DNA of 64,000 nucleotides from Streptomyces sp. CB09001 (GCF_003369795.1 NZ_CP026730.1:7617001-7681000), one strand, 5' to 3'. Counted from the stretch's first letter, positions 33,112 to 42,651 are shown. A program made the numbers and translations. Notes: generated by a model from the letters alone, not told the origin.

Positions 33112-33837
33112 TCAGGGCTCGACGAACTTGTCGGCCAGTCCCCGGTCCAGGTAGTCGTCCGGCAGATCCTGGATGACCAGCTCGGCTTCGGTGCGCCCGG
33201 TGTGCAGCCGCCAGTAGGCGTCGGCGATCGTCTGCGGCTGGGAGTCGTGGCCCCCTTGGCCGATGTAGGCGGCGATCGCCACGTGCGCGGCGTAGACGCC
33301 GGTACCGGAGAGCGCCGCGTGCAGGTTGAGGATCCAGTTGCGCATCCCGCCGGTGGCGATCTGGACGTTCGCCACGTGCGGGGCGATCACGGGCCCCGAT
33401 CCCGCCCCGCTGCTGACCAGGATCGTCCCCGTGCCGCGCTCCAGCATGCCGGGCAGGACGTGCTGCACTGCCGCCACGCCCCCGAGCAGATAGAGGTCCA
33501 GCTGGGCCAGAACCGAGTCGACGGTGACCTTCGTGGCCTCGACCAGCGGTGCCCGGCGCAGGTCGGCCGGGGACGGCGCGGGCGAGTACTCGAGTATGTC
33601 GATCGGTCCCAGCCGCTCCTCGGCTGCGGTGAGCGCGGCGTGCAGAGCCGAGCGGTCGGTCACGTCGGCGGGGAACGCCTCGGCCCGCACACCCGTGTCG
33701 GACAACTCGTCGGCCACTGCCTGCAGCGTCGTGCGGCTGCGGGCGATCAGCGCCACGTCGACCCCTTCGGCGGCGAACCGCCGGCCGATCGCGCGCCCGA
33801 GTTGAGGGCCTGCGCCCACGATCGCGAGCGTGCTCAT
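33112..33837 (-). CDS. Short-chain dehydrogenase/reductase family protein
   Basis: The 241-residue protein has an N-terminal nucleotide-binding stretch A-I-V-G-A-G-P-Q-L-G-R-A-I-G with a slightly unusual GxGxxxG, then D-I-L-E-Y-S-P-A-P in place of the typical N-N-A-G, and V-S-S-G-A-G-S. The usual catalytic Y-x-x-x-K is not evident (the expected place reads A-N-V-Q-I-A-T), so it may be an atypical or non-catalytic SDR. GAGGTGG precedes the ATG. It is divergent from an AraC gene with nested dyads between them. Confidence 0.75.
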   Translation of the reverse strand: MSTLAIVGAGPQLGRAIGRRFAAEGVDVALIARSRTTLQAVADELSDTGVRAEAFPADVTDRSALHAALTAAEERLGPIDILEYSPAPSPADLRRAPLVEATKVTVDSVLAQLDLYLLGGVAAVQHVLPGMLERGTGTILVSSGAGSGPVIAPHVANVQIATGGMRNWILNLHAALSGTGVYAAHVAIAAYIGQGGHDSQPQTIADAYWRLHTGRTEAELVIQDLPDDYLDRGLADKFVEP

Positions 33838-33851
33838 TTTCGCCACCTCGT

Positions 33852-33915
33852 TACCCTTGTATCGACATTCCGGACCGCGGATGTCGGATCTTCGATGTAT
33901 GCCGGAACAAGGGTA
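33852..33915. promoter_or_regulatory. Nested dyads between SDR and AraC genes
   Basis: TACCCTTGT (33852-33860) and ACAAGGGTA (33907-33915) form a perfect outer pair. CGACAT (33863-33868) and ATGTCG (33881-33886) form an inner pair. The region is the divergent promoter and the arms could bind an AraC dimer or loop. Confidence 0.45.
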
Positions 33916-33979
33916 GGAAGCGTGTGGTCCCGGCGCCTCGGACCGGTGCGTCAGCCCGAACGGGAGATTCGCGACAACG

Positions 33980-34921
33980 ATGAGCGGCACTTTCTCGGCG
34001 GACGTGAGCGGCGCGAACGCCTTCAGCGTCTTCGCACACGAGTGGCGGAGCCGGATGGGCGAGACCTTCGCTCTGGCGCCCTTCCACCGGACGACCGTGT
34101 CCGGCTTCTCGGTGCGGTCCCGCGGGTTCCGGGTGCGGGACATGATGTTCAACCGCTTCGAGACCGCCGCCGCCCTGCGGACGGGGGGCCGACGGGTCGG
34201 GGCCGACGGTCACGTACGTCTGTGGATCGTCCACCGGGGGGCCTGGCGGTTCGGCGAACCGGGAGGAGCCGAGCACACGGCACCGGCCGGCCGCCTGCTG
34301 GTACAGACGGGAAGGCTGTCCCACTTCTCCGCGGCGCCACGCACCGTCGTGCAGGTACTCGTCCTGCCCGCCGCAGAGGTGCGGCCCGGGCGGGGCGGGC
34401 CGGCCTCCGGTCCGGCCGACACCGCCGAGGTGCGGCTGCTGACGGCGCACGCCGCCATGGTGGGCCGGATGCTGGACGGTCTCGGGCCGGCCGGGACCGA
34501 CGCCGCCCGCAGCACCCTGGCCGAGTTGGCCCGGGCCGCCGCCGGGGGCGGCCTGGACGACGTGGAGCCCCTGTTGTCTCCGGCCCTGGCCCAAGCCGCG
34601 CGAGAACTGGCCGACCGCCGGCTCACCGACCCCGCCCTGTCCCCCTCGGCTCTCGCCCGGGAGCTGAACGTCTCCCCGCGCACCCTCCAACGGGCCTTCG
34701 CCAGGGAAGGCCGACCGCTGAGCACCTACATCCGGCGCCGCCGCCTCGAGGAGGCATGCCGCGCGCTCGTCGCACCGCACCGGCGCATGAGCGTCACGGA
34801 GATAGCCGCCCGCTGGCAGTTCGCCGACAGCGGCCACTTCGCGCGCGCCTTCCGCAAGTACTACGGCCGGACCCCGACCGACTACGCCGCGACCGCTGCT
34901 CGTGAAACGGATGCCACATAG
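33980..34921 (+). CDS. AraC-family regulator
   Basis: The 313-residue protein has an AraC-ligand-binding-like (AraC_binding_2 type) N-terminal domain and a C-terminal double helix-turn-helix from about residue 215 (S-P-S-A-L-A-R-E-L-N-V-S-P-R-T-L-Q-R-A-F, later V-T-E-I-A-A-R-W-Q-F-A-D-S-G-H-F-A-R-A-F-R). It is divergent from the SDR-family gene and probably controls it. Confidence 0.85.
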   Translation: MSGTFSADVSGANAFSVFAHEWRSRMGETFALAPFHRTTVSGFSVRSRGFRVRDMMFNRFETAAALRTGGRRVGADGHVRLWIVHRGAWRFGEPGGAEHTAPAGRLLVQTGRLSHFSAAPRTVVQVLVLPAAEVRPGRGGPASGPADTAEVRLLTAHAAMVGRMLDGLGPAGTDAARSTLAELARAAAGGGLDDVEPLLSPALAQAARELADRRLTDPALSPSALARELNVSPRTLQRAFAREGRPLSTYIRRRRLEEACRALVAPHRRMSVTEIAARWQFADSGHFARAFRKYYGRTPTDYAATAARETDAT

Positions 34922-35099
34922 CTGTGCGGGCCGGTGCCGCCACCCGCCCACGGCAGGGACGCCCCGGTCAGAGGGTGCCCTGTTGCCTGCCGCTGTGGAT
35001 GTCCCGGCTTCGGTCCACCATGATCACGGCCTTGCCGGACGCAGCGGTGACTGGTGCTGTGCCCGGGTTGGTTCACCGGGTTGGCGGTACTGTCCGCGC

Positions 35100-35990
35100 A
35101 TGCATCAGCTCCCTTGCACTTTGGAAGCCCTCGTTGTGCGCACCGACTTCTCGGCAGACGATGCTTGGGTCTCCGTTCGGACGGCGCTGTACTCGCCCAG
35201 CAGGGACGGCTTCTTGGCCAATGTGGCTCTCGTCGATGACCGGAGATACGAGGGCTTGGTGCCCGAGCAGGCCCTCGACCTCATCGTTGCGGAATACCGG
35301 CATCCCCTTCTTGTCCTTGCGGACTCTGTAGCTTTCGCCTCGGCTGAACTGCCGCTCCTCGTCGTGGACCTGCGGGGTGGGCGCGGGCGGTGTGTCCGCG
35401 TCGTGGCAGCCGAGCTGTGGAGTATCGAGAACAACCTCTCGGAGGCGAACATGGACTTTGAGGAGTTCGCCGGTGCCGTCGGCGACGAGGCGTTTTCCGA
35501 GGTTTCTGAGTCACCGGACGCCGGGCGGTGTTCAGGCTGCGGGTACGAGGCGGCGTCCGCTCGAGCGGACGCCCTTCTCGCTGCGGACGCGCGTTCTCTG
35601 CGTTGGGCGCGAGTACGTCGGGTGGCGGGCGCTGGAGTTGTGCGGGCGCAGATAGCGGTGCAGTGCCTGGGTTTGCGCGGGGGCATGGTGGGAGTCGGCC
35701 GGGGTGGCCTGTCGCAGCGGGCCACGCTCGGCACGGGCGTGCCTTCCCGGCCGACGGTGCAACGTCGGCCCAACTCGATGACCAGAAGTCGATCACTCGG
35801 GAAGGTACGCCCTTCGCGCGCCCGATCCGAGGCCGATCCACAGGTCATGAGCATTGCTCCCGCCAGATCCGCGACACGTCGACTGCGAGAGACCCCTCTC
35901 CGTCTCCAGCACAGCCCACTCCTCGTCCGACAGCAACAACTCGCCCTTCGGCCGCCCAGTACGTGCCACCAGGCAACCCTGAACATCTGA
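35100..35990 (+). CDS. DUF6924-like protein with a non-native C-terminal extension
   Basis: Residues 1-135 match the DUF6924 pattern of actinobacterial hypothetical proteins: L-E-A-L-V-V-R-T-D-F, A-N-V-A-L-V-D-D-R-R-Y-E-G-L, Y-R-H-P-L-L-V-L-A-D, then V-V-A-A-E-L-W-S-I-E-N-N-L-S-E-A-N-M-D-F-E-E-F. After about 35505 codon use deteriorates and the frame runs on for 160 codons opposite an IS630 remnant. The natural stop was probably lost when mobile DNA landed. ATG 35100 is chosen; no strong ribosome binding site. Confidence 0.6.
   Translation: MHQLPCTLEALVVRTDFSADDAWVSVRTALYSPSRDGFLANVALVDDRRYEGLVPEQALDLIVAEYRHPLLVLADSVAFASAELPLLVVDLRGGRGRCVRVVAAELWSIENNLSEANMDFEEFAGAVGDEAFSEVSESPDAGRCSGCGYEAASARADALLAADARSLRWARVRRVAGAGVVRAQIAVQCLGLRGGMVGVGRGGLSQRATLGTGVPSRPTVQRRPNSMTRSRSLGKVRPSRARSEADPQVMSIAPARSATRRLRETPLRLQHSPLLVRQQQLALRPPSTCHQATLNI
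35750..35969 (-). pseudogene. IS630-family transposase N-terminal remnant
   Basis: GTG 35969 opens V-A-R-T-G-R-P-K-G-E-L-L-L-S-D-E-E-W-A-V-L-E, closely like the start of IS630-type transposases (usually V/M-A-R-T-G-R-P-K-A-E-L-V-L-S-D-E-E). After about 25 residues the frame breaks and the sequence decays. The catalytic domain is missing. A nearby stretch at 36030-36260 is gene-free, though a plus-strand frame (36096-36240) has some coding look without a recognisable family. Confidence 0.6.
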
Positions 35991-36270
35991 ACACAATTCC
36001 TGACTAGGACGACTGGCGGGGCGGGTCGCTAGACCTGGCGACTCGAAACCCGCAGCCGGACCGGACGCATCGCCCAGTCCCGTGGTTTCACAAGCGTGGC
36101 TGTCCTGCACGTGACCGACGAAGTGAGGAGCGCCGTTGACCTGGCGCGATGGGACCTGTTCAGAGTCCTGACGCGGTCAGGAACGCTGAACTTCTCAGAT
36201 GAAGAGGCAATAGGGTCCGATAAGCGTGTGCGGTGGCTGGTGCCCGGTCGGGAGACCCTTCTGCCCGGGG

Positions 36271-37200
36271 TCACGCTTCGTAGCGGGCAGCTAGGGTTCG
36301 TGCCGTCTCGGCCATGCGGCTGCGTAGTTCGGCCGGTGCCAGAACCTCGGCATCGGCGCCCAGCCGCAGGAAGTCCCGGTGGGCGTGGTCGATCGACTCA
36401 ATGGGTACGCGGACCTCCGTCCATCCGTCGGCCGTGGGCGTCACCCCGAGGCGGCGGGCGCCCTCCGGGGTGAGCCGCACCAAGGCGTCCGCGGTGTGCA
36501 GCCGCGCTCGGAAGTCGGCCAGATAGACGTTCCAGTATCCGGCCAGGTCGAACCCGTCCGGGATGACGAACTCTTCTTCCAGCGACCGGATTCCGAGGAT
36601 CTGGTCAACTCGGTAGGTGCGAATCCCCGACGGCCCACCGGCGACCAGGTACCAACGGCCGGCCTTGAGGACGAGCCCGTACGGCTCCACCCGCCGCTCG
36701 ATCTCCTCCGGCGCCCGCCAGCGCCGGTACCGCAGTACCACCACCCGCCGCGCCCACACCGCGGCGGCGACCGCGGCCAGGTGAGGCACTTGGTCGACGT
36801 CGCCGTACCAGCCGGGGGCGTCGAGCAGGAACCGTTCCTGGATCCGCTCGGCGTGCTCGCGCAGCTCCGCCGGAAGGGCGGCTTGCAGCTTGAGCCGGGC
36901 GGTGGCGAGCGCCTCGCCGAGACCGAGTTCGGCGGCGACGCCGGGGAGTGCGACGAGGAACGCGGCCCGTGCCTCATCCATGGTCAGTCCGGTGAGCCGG
37001 GTCCGGTAGCCGTCGACCAGCCGGTAGCCGCCGGCGTGGCCGGCGGCGCCGTACAGGGGGACGCCGGCGGCACCGAGCGCCTCGACGTCCCGGTAGACCG
37101 TCCGAACGGAGACCTCCAGTTCGTCGGCCAGCTGCCGGGCCGTCATCCGGCCCCGGTTCTGGAGCAGCAGAAGCAGGGTGACCAGCCGGCTCGCACGCAT
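36271..37200 (-). CDS. WYL-domain transcriptional regulator (YafY type)
   Basis: The 309-residue protein has a DeoR-like helix-turn-helix (M-T-A-R-Q-L-A-D-E-L-E-V-S-V-R-T-V-Y-R-D-V-E-A-L) followed by a WYL domain (V-E-P-Y-G-L-V-L-K-A-G-R-W-Y-L-V-A) and a C-terminal WCX extension. These regulators respond to nucleic-acid or nucleotide ligands or small molecules. It is divergent from a NIPSNAP gene across 105 bp with a 17-bp palindrome. Confidence 0.85.
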   Translation of the reverse strand: MRASRLVTLLLLLQNRGRMTARQLADELEVSVRTVYRDVEALGAAGVPLYGAAGHAGGYRLVDGYRTRLTGLTMDEARAAFLVALPGVAAELGLGEALATARLKLQAALPAELREHAERIQERFLLDAPGWYGDVDQVPHLAAVAAAVWARRVVVLRYRRWRAPEEIERRVEPYGLVLKAGRWYLVAGGPSGIRTYRVDQILGIRSLEEEFVIPDGFDLAGYWNVYLADFRARLHTADALVRLTPEGARRLGVTPTADGWTEVRVPIESIDHAHRDFLRLGADAEVLAPAELRSRMAETARTLAARYEA

Positions 37201-37210
37201 GCCGCTCAGT

Positions 37211-37227
37211 ATCCACTGACAGTGGAT
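37211..37227. promoter_or_regulatory. Palindrome ATCCACTG-A-CAGTGGAT
   Basis: A perfect 8-1-8 dyad 11 bp upstream of the WYL regulator start and 78 bp before the NIPSNAP start. Likely operator for the WYL protein. Confidence 0.55.
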
Positions 37228-37305
37228 GTCAGCGGACCGGCCCTAACCTCCGCGCATGGACGACAACTGGACCGTGGACCTCACGCCCACCGTGAAGGCC
37301 ACCAC

Positions 37306-37857
37306 ATGAGCATCGTCGAACTCCGGCAGTACACCCTGCATCCCGGAGCCAGGGAGACGCTGATCGAGCTGTTCGAGCGCGAGTTCGTGACCGGTCAGCA
37401 GGCGGTCGGTATCACCCTCGGCGGCCGGTTCCGCGATCTGGACGACCCGGACCGCTTCGTCTGGCTGCGCGCGTTCCCCGACATGGCGCATCGACGGCGC
37501 GCGCTGGAGGCGTTCTACACCGGCCCGATCTGGCGCGAGCACCGCGACACCGCGAACGCCACCATGATCGACAGCGACGACGTCCTGCTGCTGCGCGGCC
37601 CGGGCTTCACACCGGAGCCGGGGACGAGCGAGGTGCTCGCGACCGTCTGCCATCCCACCGACGCGGCCGACTTCGACGCGTACGCCGCCCGGCACCTGGG
37701 CCCGGAACACGCACTGCACCGCACCGAGCACGCCGAGAACGATTTTCCCCGCCTGCCCGTTCGCACCGGAGAGGATGTCCGGATCTGGTTCGGCCGGGCC
37801 GAACCGGCACCCTGGCCGACCCAGCGGCTGCGGCTGGAGCCCGTGAAGCCGCACTGA
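37306..37857 (+). CDS. NIPSNAP-family protein
   Basis: The 183-residue protein starts M-S-I-V-E-L-R-Q-Y-T-L-H-P-G-A-R-E-T-L-I-E-L-F-E, the NIPSNAP ferredoxin-like motif, and continues with F-V-W-L-R-A-F-P-D-M and Y-x-G-P-I-W-R-E-H. Family members are small alpha-beta barrels with unclear roles, sometimes monooxygenase-like. GAAGG precedes the ATG. It is the likely target of the divergent WYL regulator. Confidence 0.8.
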   Translation: MSIVELRQYTLHPGARETLIELFEREFVTGQQAVGITLGGRFRDLDDPDRFVWLRAFPDMAHRRRALEAFYTGPIWREHRDTANATMIDSDDVLLLRGPGFTPEPGTSEVLATVCHPTDAADFDAYAARHLGPEHALHRTEHAENDFPRLPVRTGEDVRIWFGRAEPAPWPTQRLRLEPVKPH

Positions 37858-37990
37858 TCGTTTCAGAATGCCGCCGTGCGGAGACGCTGCCGGCCCCATG
37901 GAACAATCCCTCCAGCCACGGGCTCAGGGGGATGACGCCGTATGGAACGCGTTGAGACTGCACGGGACCAGAGGCAGGCGACCGGTGACC

Positions 37991-38833
37991 TCACTGACCG
38001 GCGACGCGGGCCAGGGCCCAGTCGTTGTAGTCCTTCTCGGAGGTCTCGCGCCGCATCCGCGCGGAGGTCTCGACGTCTTCGCCGACCAGGTAACGAAGCT
38101 GCGTGCTGTCGTCGCCGGCCGCAGTGACGACGGTTTCGGCCACCGTCTGAGGGGTCGCGAGCCGGTAGGGCCACTCCTGCTCGAACGCGCCCATCACCTG
38201 CTGCACGAGCGTTTCGTAGCCGGCGGCGACGGGGACAGCCTGAGCGCTCTCGGCGGTGCGGGCCAGGAAGTTGGTTCCCCGCACCAGCCCGGGCTCGATC
38301 AGCTTGACCGAGACCCCGCGCGCAGCTGCCTCGTAGCGCAGGGATTCAGTGAAGCCTTCGACGGCGAACTTGGTGGCGCTGTACACCGACAGCAGCGGCT
38401 CGGGGACGATCGCGGCTCCGGAGCTGATCGTGATCAGGCACCCGCTGCCCTGGGCCGCGAGGATCGGCAGGGCGGCCTGCGTCACCTGCATCATCCCGAA
38501 GACGTTGGTCTCGAACAGCGCACGGACAGTCGCCATCGGGGTGGACTCGAAGACGGAGAACAGCCCGGCGCCGGCGTTGTTGACGACGCAGTCGAGCCGG
38601 CCGAAGCGGACCAGGGTGTCCCGGAGGGCGGCCTGGATCGAGTCCGGGTCGGTGATGTCCAGCGCGCAGGTCAGAAGGTGCTCGGTGTCCGGGCCGAGGT
38701 GGCCCTCCGGCGCCGGGCGGCGGGCCGTCGCGACGACATTCCACCCCCGGTCCAGGAAGAGCGCGGCCGTGGCCTTGCCGAGCCCCGACGAGCTGCCGGT
38801 GATCAGGACGGTTTTGCGGGTCTGTGTGCTCAT
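37991..38833 (-). CDS. Short-chain dehydrogenase/reductase
   Basis: The 280-residue enzyme has a complete classical SDR set: T-G-S-S-S-G-L-G-K near residue 12, C-A-L-D-I-T-D, N-N-A-G-A-G-L near 90, I-S-S-G-A as the Ser motif and Y-S-A-T-K as the catalytic Tyr/Lys. Substrate unknown. It is divergent from an AraC regulator, a second SDR/AraC pair in this window. Confidence 0.9.
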   Translation of the reverse strand: MSTQTRKTVLITGSSSGLGKATAALFLDRGWNVVATARRPAPEGHLGPDTEHLLTCALDITDPDSIQAALRDTLVRFGRLDCVVNNAGAGLFSVFESTPMATVRALFETNVFGMMQVTQAALPILAAQGSGCLITISSGAAIVPEPLLSVYSATKFAVEGFTESLRYEAAARGVSVKLIEPGLVRGTNFLARTAESAQAVPVAAGYETLVQQVMGAFEQEWPYRLATPQTVAETVVTAAGDDSTQLRYLVGEDVETSARMRRETSEKDYNDWALARVAGQ

Positions 38834-38905
38834 GTATCGAGTCTCGACGCCATCGGCCCGGACTGTCTATTATTGAAGCTCTTCCATTAGTTAGCGAGAG
38901 TCCGA

Positions 38906-39829
38906 ATGACCGATCCGCTGACCGACGTGATCGGTCTGCTGCACCCGCGCGTCGTCCTCTGGAAACAGATCGAGGGTTCTGGGCGGTGGGCTCTGCGGTT
39001 CGCAGCCAACCCCGACGTCAACTTCGGTGTGGTTACCGCCGGCCACTGCTGGCTGCAGTGCGAGGGAGCCCCGGTCCGGCTCGCGAAGGGAGACTTCCTG
39101 CTCCTGTCGGGCCCACCCGCCTTCACCTTCAGCAGTGACATCGGCGAGGACACCGGCGGGGACGTCGTCGACGGGGAACGGGCACTGGCCGGCACCCGGG
39201 ACAACCACCTGAGACTGGGCAGCGAAGGAGGGACAGCAGTGCAGTTGCTCGCCGGGCACTTCGCGATCGAGCCGGAAAACGCCGATCTCCTGCTGGACCT
39301 GCTGCCGACCGTGGTCCACGTGCGGGCGGACACCGACGGCGCCGGGCGGATCGCGCGCCTGCTCGAGCTGATCGGCGACGAGGCCGGCGCGGACCGGCCC
39401 GGTGCTTCGCTGGTGCTGACCCGGCTCGTCGAGGTGATGCTGGTGGAGGCGCTACGCAGCGCTCCAGGAACGCTGGAGCAGCCTCCGGCCAGCCTTCTGG
39501 CCGGCTTGGGCGACCCCCCGGTGGCGGCTGCCCTGCACGCGATCCACGCGAACGCCGCCCGGCACTGGACGGTGGCGACCCTGGCGGCCGAGGCACGGGT
39601 CTCACGATCGGTCCTGGCCGAGCGGTTCGTCCGGCGCGTGGGCCTGACGCCGATCGAGTACCTGCTGTCCTGGCGGATGGCCATGGCCAAACGCGCTCTG
39701 CGACAGGGGGATCAGCCGATCGCCGAGATCGCCCGTGAGATCGGTTACGGCTCTGCCACTGCCTTCAGCACCGCGTTTTCCCGCGTTACCGGATCGGCTC
39801 CAGGCCGGTACGCCCGTCAGGACCGGTGA
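38906..39829 (+). CDS. AraC-family regulator with cupin domain
   Basis: The 307-residue protein has an AraC_binding_6/cupin N-terminal domain (H-C-W-L-Q-C-E-G-A-P-V-R-L-A-K-G-D-F-L-L-L) and a C-terminal AraC helix-turn-helix pair (W-T-V-A-T-L-A-A-E-A-R-V-S-R-S-V-L-A-E-R-F, later I-A-E-I-A-R-E-I-G-Y-G-S-A-T-A-F-S). It lies 72 bp from the divergent SDR gene and probably regulates it. Confidence 0.9.
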   Translation: MTDPLTDVIGLLHPRVVLWKQIEGSGRWALRFAANPDVNFGVVTAGHCWLQCEGAPVRLAKGDFLLLSGPPAFTFSSDIGEDTGGDVVDGERALAGTRDNHLRLGSEGGTAVQLLAGHFAIEPENADLLLDLLPTVVHVRADTDGAGRIARLLELIGDEAGADRPGASLVLTRLVEVMLVEALRSAPGTLEQPPASLLAGLGDPPVAAALHAIHANAARHWTVATLAAEARVSRSVLAERFVRRVGLTPIEYLLSWRMAMAKRALRQGDQPIAEIAREIGYGSATAFSTAFSRVTGSAPGRYARQDR

Positions 39830-39949
39830 GCTGACAGACTGCTGACGGGCCGCCTCGGTACTCGAGCGGTGACTGAACGAGCGGACTCCCTGGCCCGACG
39901 CCGGCGCAACCCGGCAGTCTTCCTCAACCGCTCCGGCCGCCGGCTGAGC

Positions 39950-40430
39950 TGTCCAGGGCCTTCTGCGCGGTGTCGGCGTCGGCTGCGACCTTGTCCAGCA
40001 GCGCGATGCCGCCGGCGTTGTCGTGCACGGACGCGGCAGCTACGACTGCCGCGATCACCAGCCCCAACCCGTCAACGGCCAGGCCGCGCTTGCGGCCCGG
40101 TACTTTCTTGCCGCGTCACGCCCCGTCGACCCCGCGGGCACCCCGGCCGCCGCGTGCACGCTCCGGGTGTCGAGCACTACCAGGCTCGGGTCCGCCTTCC
40201 GCCGCGCCTTCTCCCGCACCCGCCAGCGCAGCAGGTCGTGCGGAAGCAGGTCCCACTGGGAGCCGGTGCGGCCCTGGTAGAGGAGCGCGTTGACGATCTC
40301 CCCGCATCTCGTACCGGCCCTGGTGGCCGCTGACAGAGGGGTGTGCGGCCATCCACGAGGCGATCACCGGCTCGACCGGCGCCCACCGTACGTCGGACAA
40401 GTCGGTCTTGTAGGGCTTGCGCTCGCTCAC
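39950..40430 (-). pseudogene. IS5-family transposase remnant
   Basis: GTG 40430 opens V-S-E-R-K-P-Y-K-T-D-L-S-D-V-R-W-A-P-V-E-P, the usual start of IS5-type (DUF4096) transposases. The pattern continues across several frame changes (E-I-V-N-A-L-L-Y-Q-G-R-T-G-S-Q-W-D-L-L-P near 40290, V-L-D-T-R-S-V near 40165). Several indels make it non-functional, and no inverted repeats were found. The flanks 39830-39949 and 40431-40678 show no gene. Confidence 0.7.
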
Positions 40431-40678
40431 GGTCCTCAGCCCAGCACGCCCGAGCCCTCCGACCGGCAAGGATGCCGCAGTCCCACACGTTCAGGTGACG
40501 ATAAATCGCCCGTCAACTCGCATACACCCCTCAGAGGAGACCGCGACCATCTACCTGGCCGGACCCCATATCGCCGGCATATTCCTCTGGTCCACATAGT
40601 GGCTCAGGCACGCTCAGTGGTGTCAGCTGACGTGGATCGGTACACCCATTGTCAGACGCCGCTGGCAGCATCACTGCT

Positions 40679-41728
40679 ATGAACGCCATATTCACCACCC
40701 CGCCGCGACCGTTCGACATCACCACACTCTTCCCTCCACTGGTTGCACTGGCGCGGTCGGCCACCCGGTTGCACCCGAGGCCGGGGTCGCCCACGGCGCA
40801 CGACAGCTCCGTCGGCGGGCCGCTCCTGTGGCCCGCCGACGAGCTGTGGCCGCGCTGCGACGAGCCGCACGACAGACACGCGTCGCAGACGGTCCACTCG
40901 CCGGACGATGTCAGGCTGATACGCCGCGATCTCGCCGCCGCGGAAGAGCGACTGCGGCTCGACCCCGAGGCGCCCGAGGTCACCCCCGAGGAACGGGAGA
41001 ACTGGGAGCGGATCAAGGTGGGACGCCCGTGGTTCGACGGCCCGATCCCCCTGCTCCCCGTCGCTCAGCTCTACGCCCGTGACGTCCCCTTCCCGTGCCC
41101 GCCCGACGCGGACCTCCTCCAGGTCCTGTGGTGCCCCTTCGATCACGCCGAACGCGCCCACCCCACGACCGCACTCTTCTGGCGCTCCTCCGCCACCGTC
41201 ACCGACGTCCTCGACGCACCGCCCGAGCCGCCGGTCATCCAGTCCCAGTGGTACCTCCCGGAGCCGTGCCTGTTCTCACCGGAGCAGGTCACCGACTACC
41301 CCAATCCCTCAGAGCTGCCCGAGGAGTTGCGCGCCCAGCTGGAAGACACGAGCCGATGGGCATCGGTCGACCCTGCGCTGTACAGCAATTACGCGTACGA
41401 CCCGGGTGAGCTGTACTTGAACAACCTCTGCCACGCCCCCGGCTGGAAGACCGGCGGCTGGACCCGCTGGGACCCCAGCGACCCCGTCGACCGACCCTGC
41501 CCTGAGTGCGGCACGGACGAGGTGCCGCTTCTCACCATCGCTTCCTCGGAATGGGACGGCGGCAGCGGAACCTGGATCGCCGAGGAGGAGCCGACGAACC
41601 CCGCCTCGCCTTCCCTGGGAGCGCGGGACGGCAACGTCACATTGATCGACATCGTCGGCGGCCACAACCTTCAACTCCACGCCTGCCCGGCCGACCCGTC
41701 CCACCCCCATATCGAACTGATCCAGTGA
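40679..41728 (+). CDS. Hypothetical protein, DUF1963/YwqG-like C-terminus
   Basis: The 349-residue soluble protein ends with a zinc-ribbon-like pair (C-P-E-C-G-T-D-E-V-P-L-L) after G-W-K-T-G-G-W-T-R-W, the arrangement of YwqG/DUF1963-type proteins that have a G-G-x-P-x-W region then C-P-x-C. The N-terminal part is acidic and Pro-rich. ATG 40679 is used; no strong ribosome binding site. Function unknown. Confidence 0.65.
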   Translation: MNAIFTTPPRPFDITTLFPPLVALARSATRLHPRPGSPTAHDSSVGGPLLWPADELWPRCDEPHDRHASQTVHSPDDVRLIRRDLAAAEERLRLDPEAPEVTPEERENWERIKVGRPWFDGPIPLLPVAQLYARDVPFPCPPDADLLQVLWCPFDHAERAHPTTALFWRSSATVTDVLDAPPEPPVIQSQWYLPEPCLFSPEQVTDYPNPSELPEELRAQLEDTSRWASVDPALYSNYAYDPGELYLNNLCHAPGWKTGGWTRWDPSDPVDRPCPECGTDEVPLLTIASSEWDGGSGTWIAEEEPTNPASPSLGARDGNVTLIDIVGGHNLQLHACPADPSHPHIELIQ

Positions 41729-42219
41729 GTCCTTGCGGAAGTCCTCCGCCGACGCGCACGCCACAAACGGCACCGCGAACGACTCTCCAGTCAGCAGGAA
41801 CCTTGGCCAGCTATCAGATGATCCAAACGACGGGCCCAGGGCGGACGACCATCTACAGGTGCACGCCCTATCTTGCGGTCATCGATGCCGGCTTCACCCA
41901 CCGCGGGGGAGGCGTGCGGTGCCTGCTGAAGAAGACCGGGCGCCTCCTCAGCCCGAGTCAGCGCATCGTCGTCATGCGCTACGCATCTCGGAACAGCGTC
42001 CCGACGGACCGGCGATGATCAAGGCCAGCACACTGACCGCCACGGCGGGGACGGCGCCACCGGTGCTCTCTTGCACTCGCAAGGAGCTGTTCGAGGCAGG
42101 TTGGCTGGAGGGACGGGAGGGTGAGAAGCGTCAAGCACTACCAGCTTGCCCCGGCCCCTTTCGAGGACCGGGGGCAGGCCGGACGTCACCTGCGAGCCGT
42201 CGGCGGCTGAAGAGCCGGT

Positions 42220-42650
42220 GCGGTGGGTGTGGGTGACCGGCCAGATCTCGAAGAGGGCCTGCTCGTGTGGCGGGATCGGGGGATCAAGGACATCGCGAAG
42301 GCGGGTGGCGTCTCGGCGCCCCGCCGTGGCGGCCGAGAAGACCGACGCCGTGCGCACCGCGTACCTGGAAAGCCGCTCCGGCGCCGCCGTACCCGGCGGC
42401 CACAGTGTCAGCCGCGGCGCCCCGGCACCACGGTCGCCGACCTCCTGCCCGACCACACCGCCACCGGGGAGGACACCCCGGTGCCAGAGCCGTCGGCGAC
42501 ACCAATCTCGACGACCGGCCCGACCCGTACGGGATCACTCGGAACGAGTCGACCTTCCAGCAGCGCGCCATCACCGACGCCGCGCACCAGGGCGCCCGCA
42601 ACGACTCGCTGTGCGGCGCGAGATGCCGCGCCGGAGTCCTGACGGTGGTC
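42220..42650 (+). pseudogene. Coding-like fragments of an unrecognised gene
   Basis: Several short stretches in shifting plus-strand frames show strong GC3 bias, such as V-A-A-E-K-T-D-A-V-R-T-A-Y-L-E-S-R near 42325 and D-R-P-D-P-Y-G-I-T-R-N-E-S-T-F-Q-Q near 42520. They may be one gene broken by frameshifts. Family not recognised. The stretch 41729-42219 shows no supported gene. Confidence 0.3.
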
Positions 42651-42651
42651 G

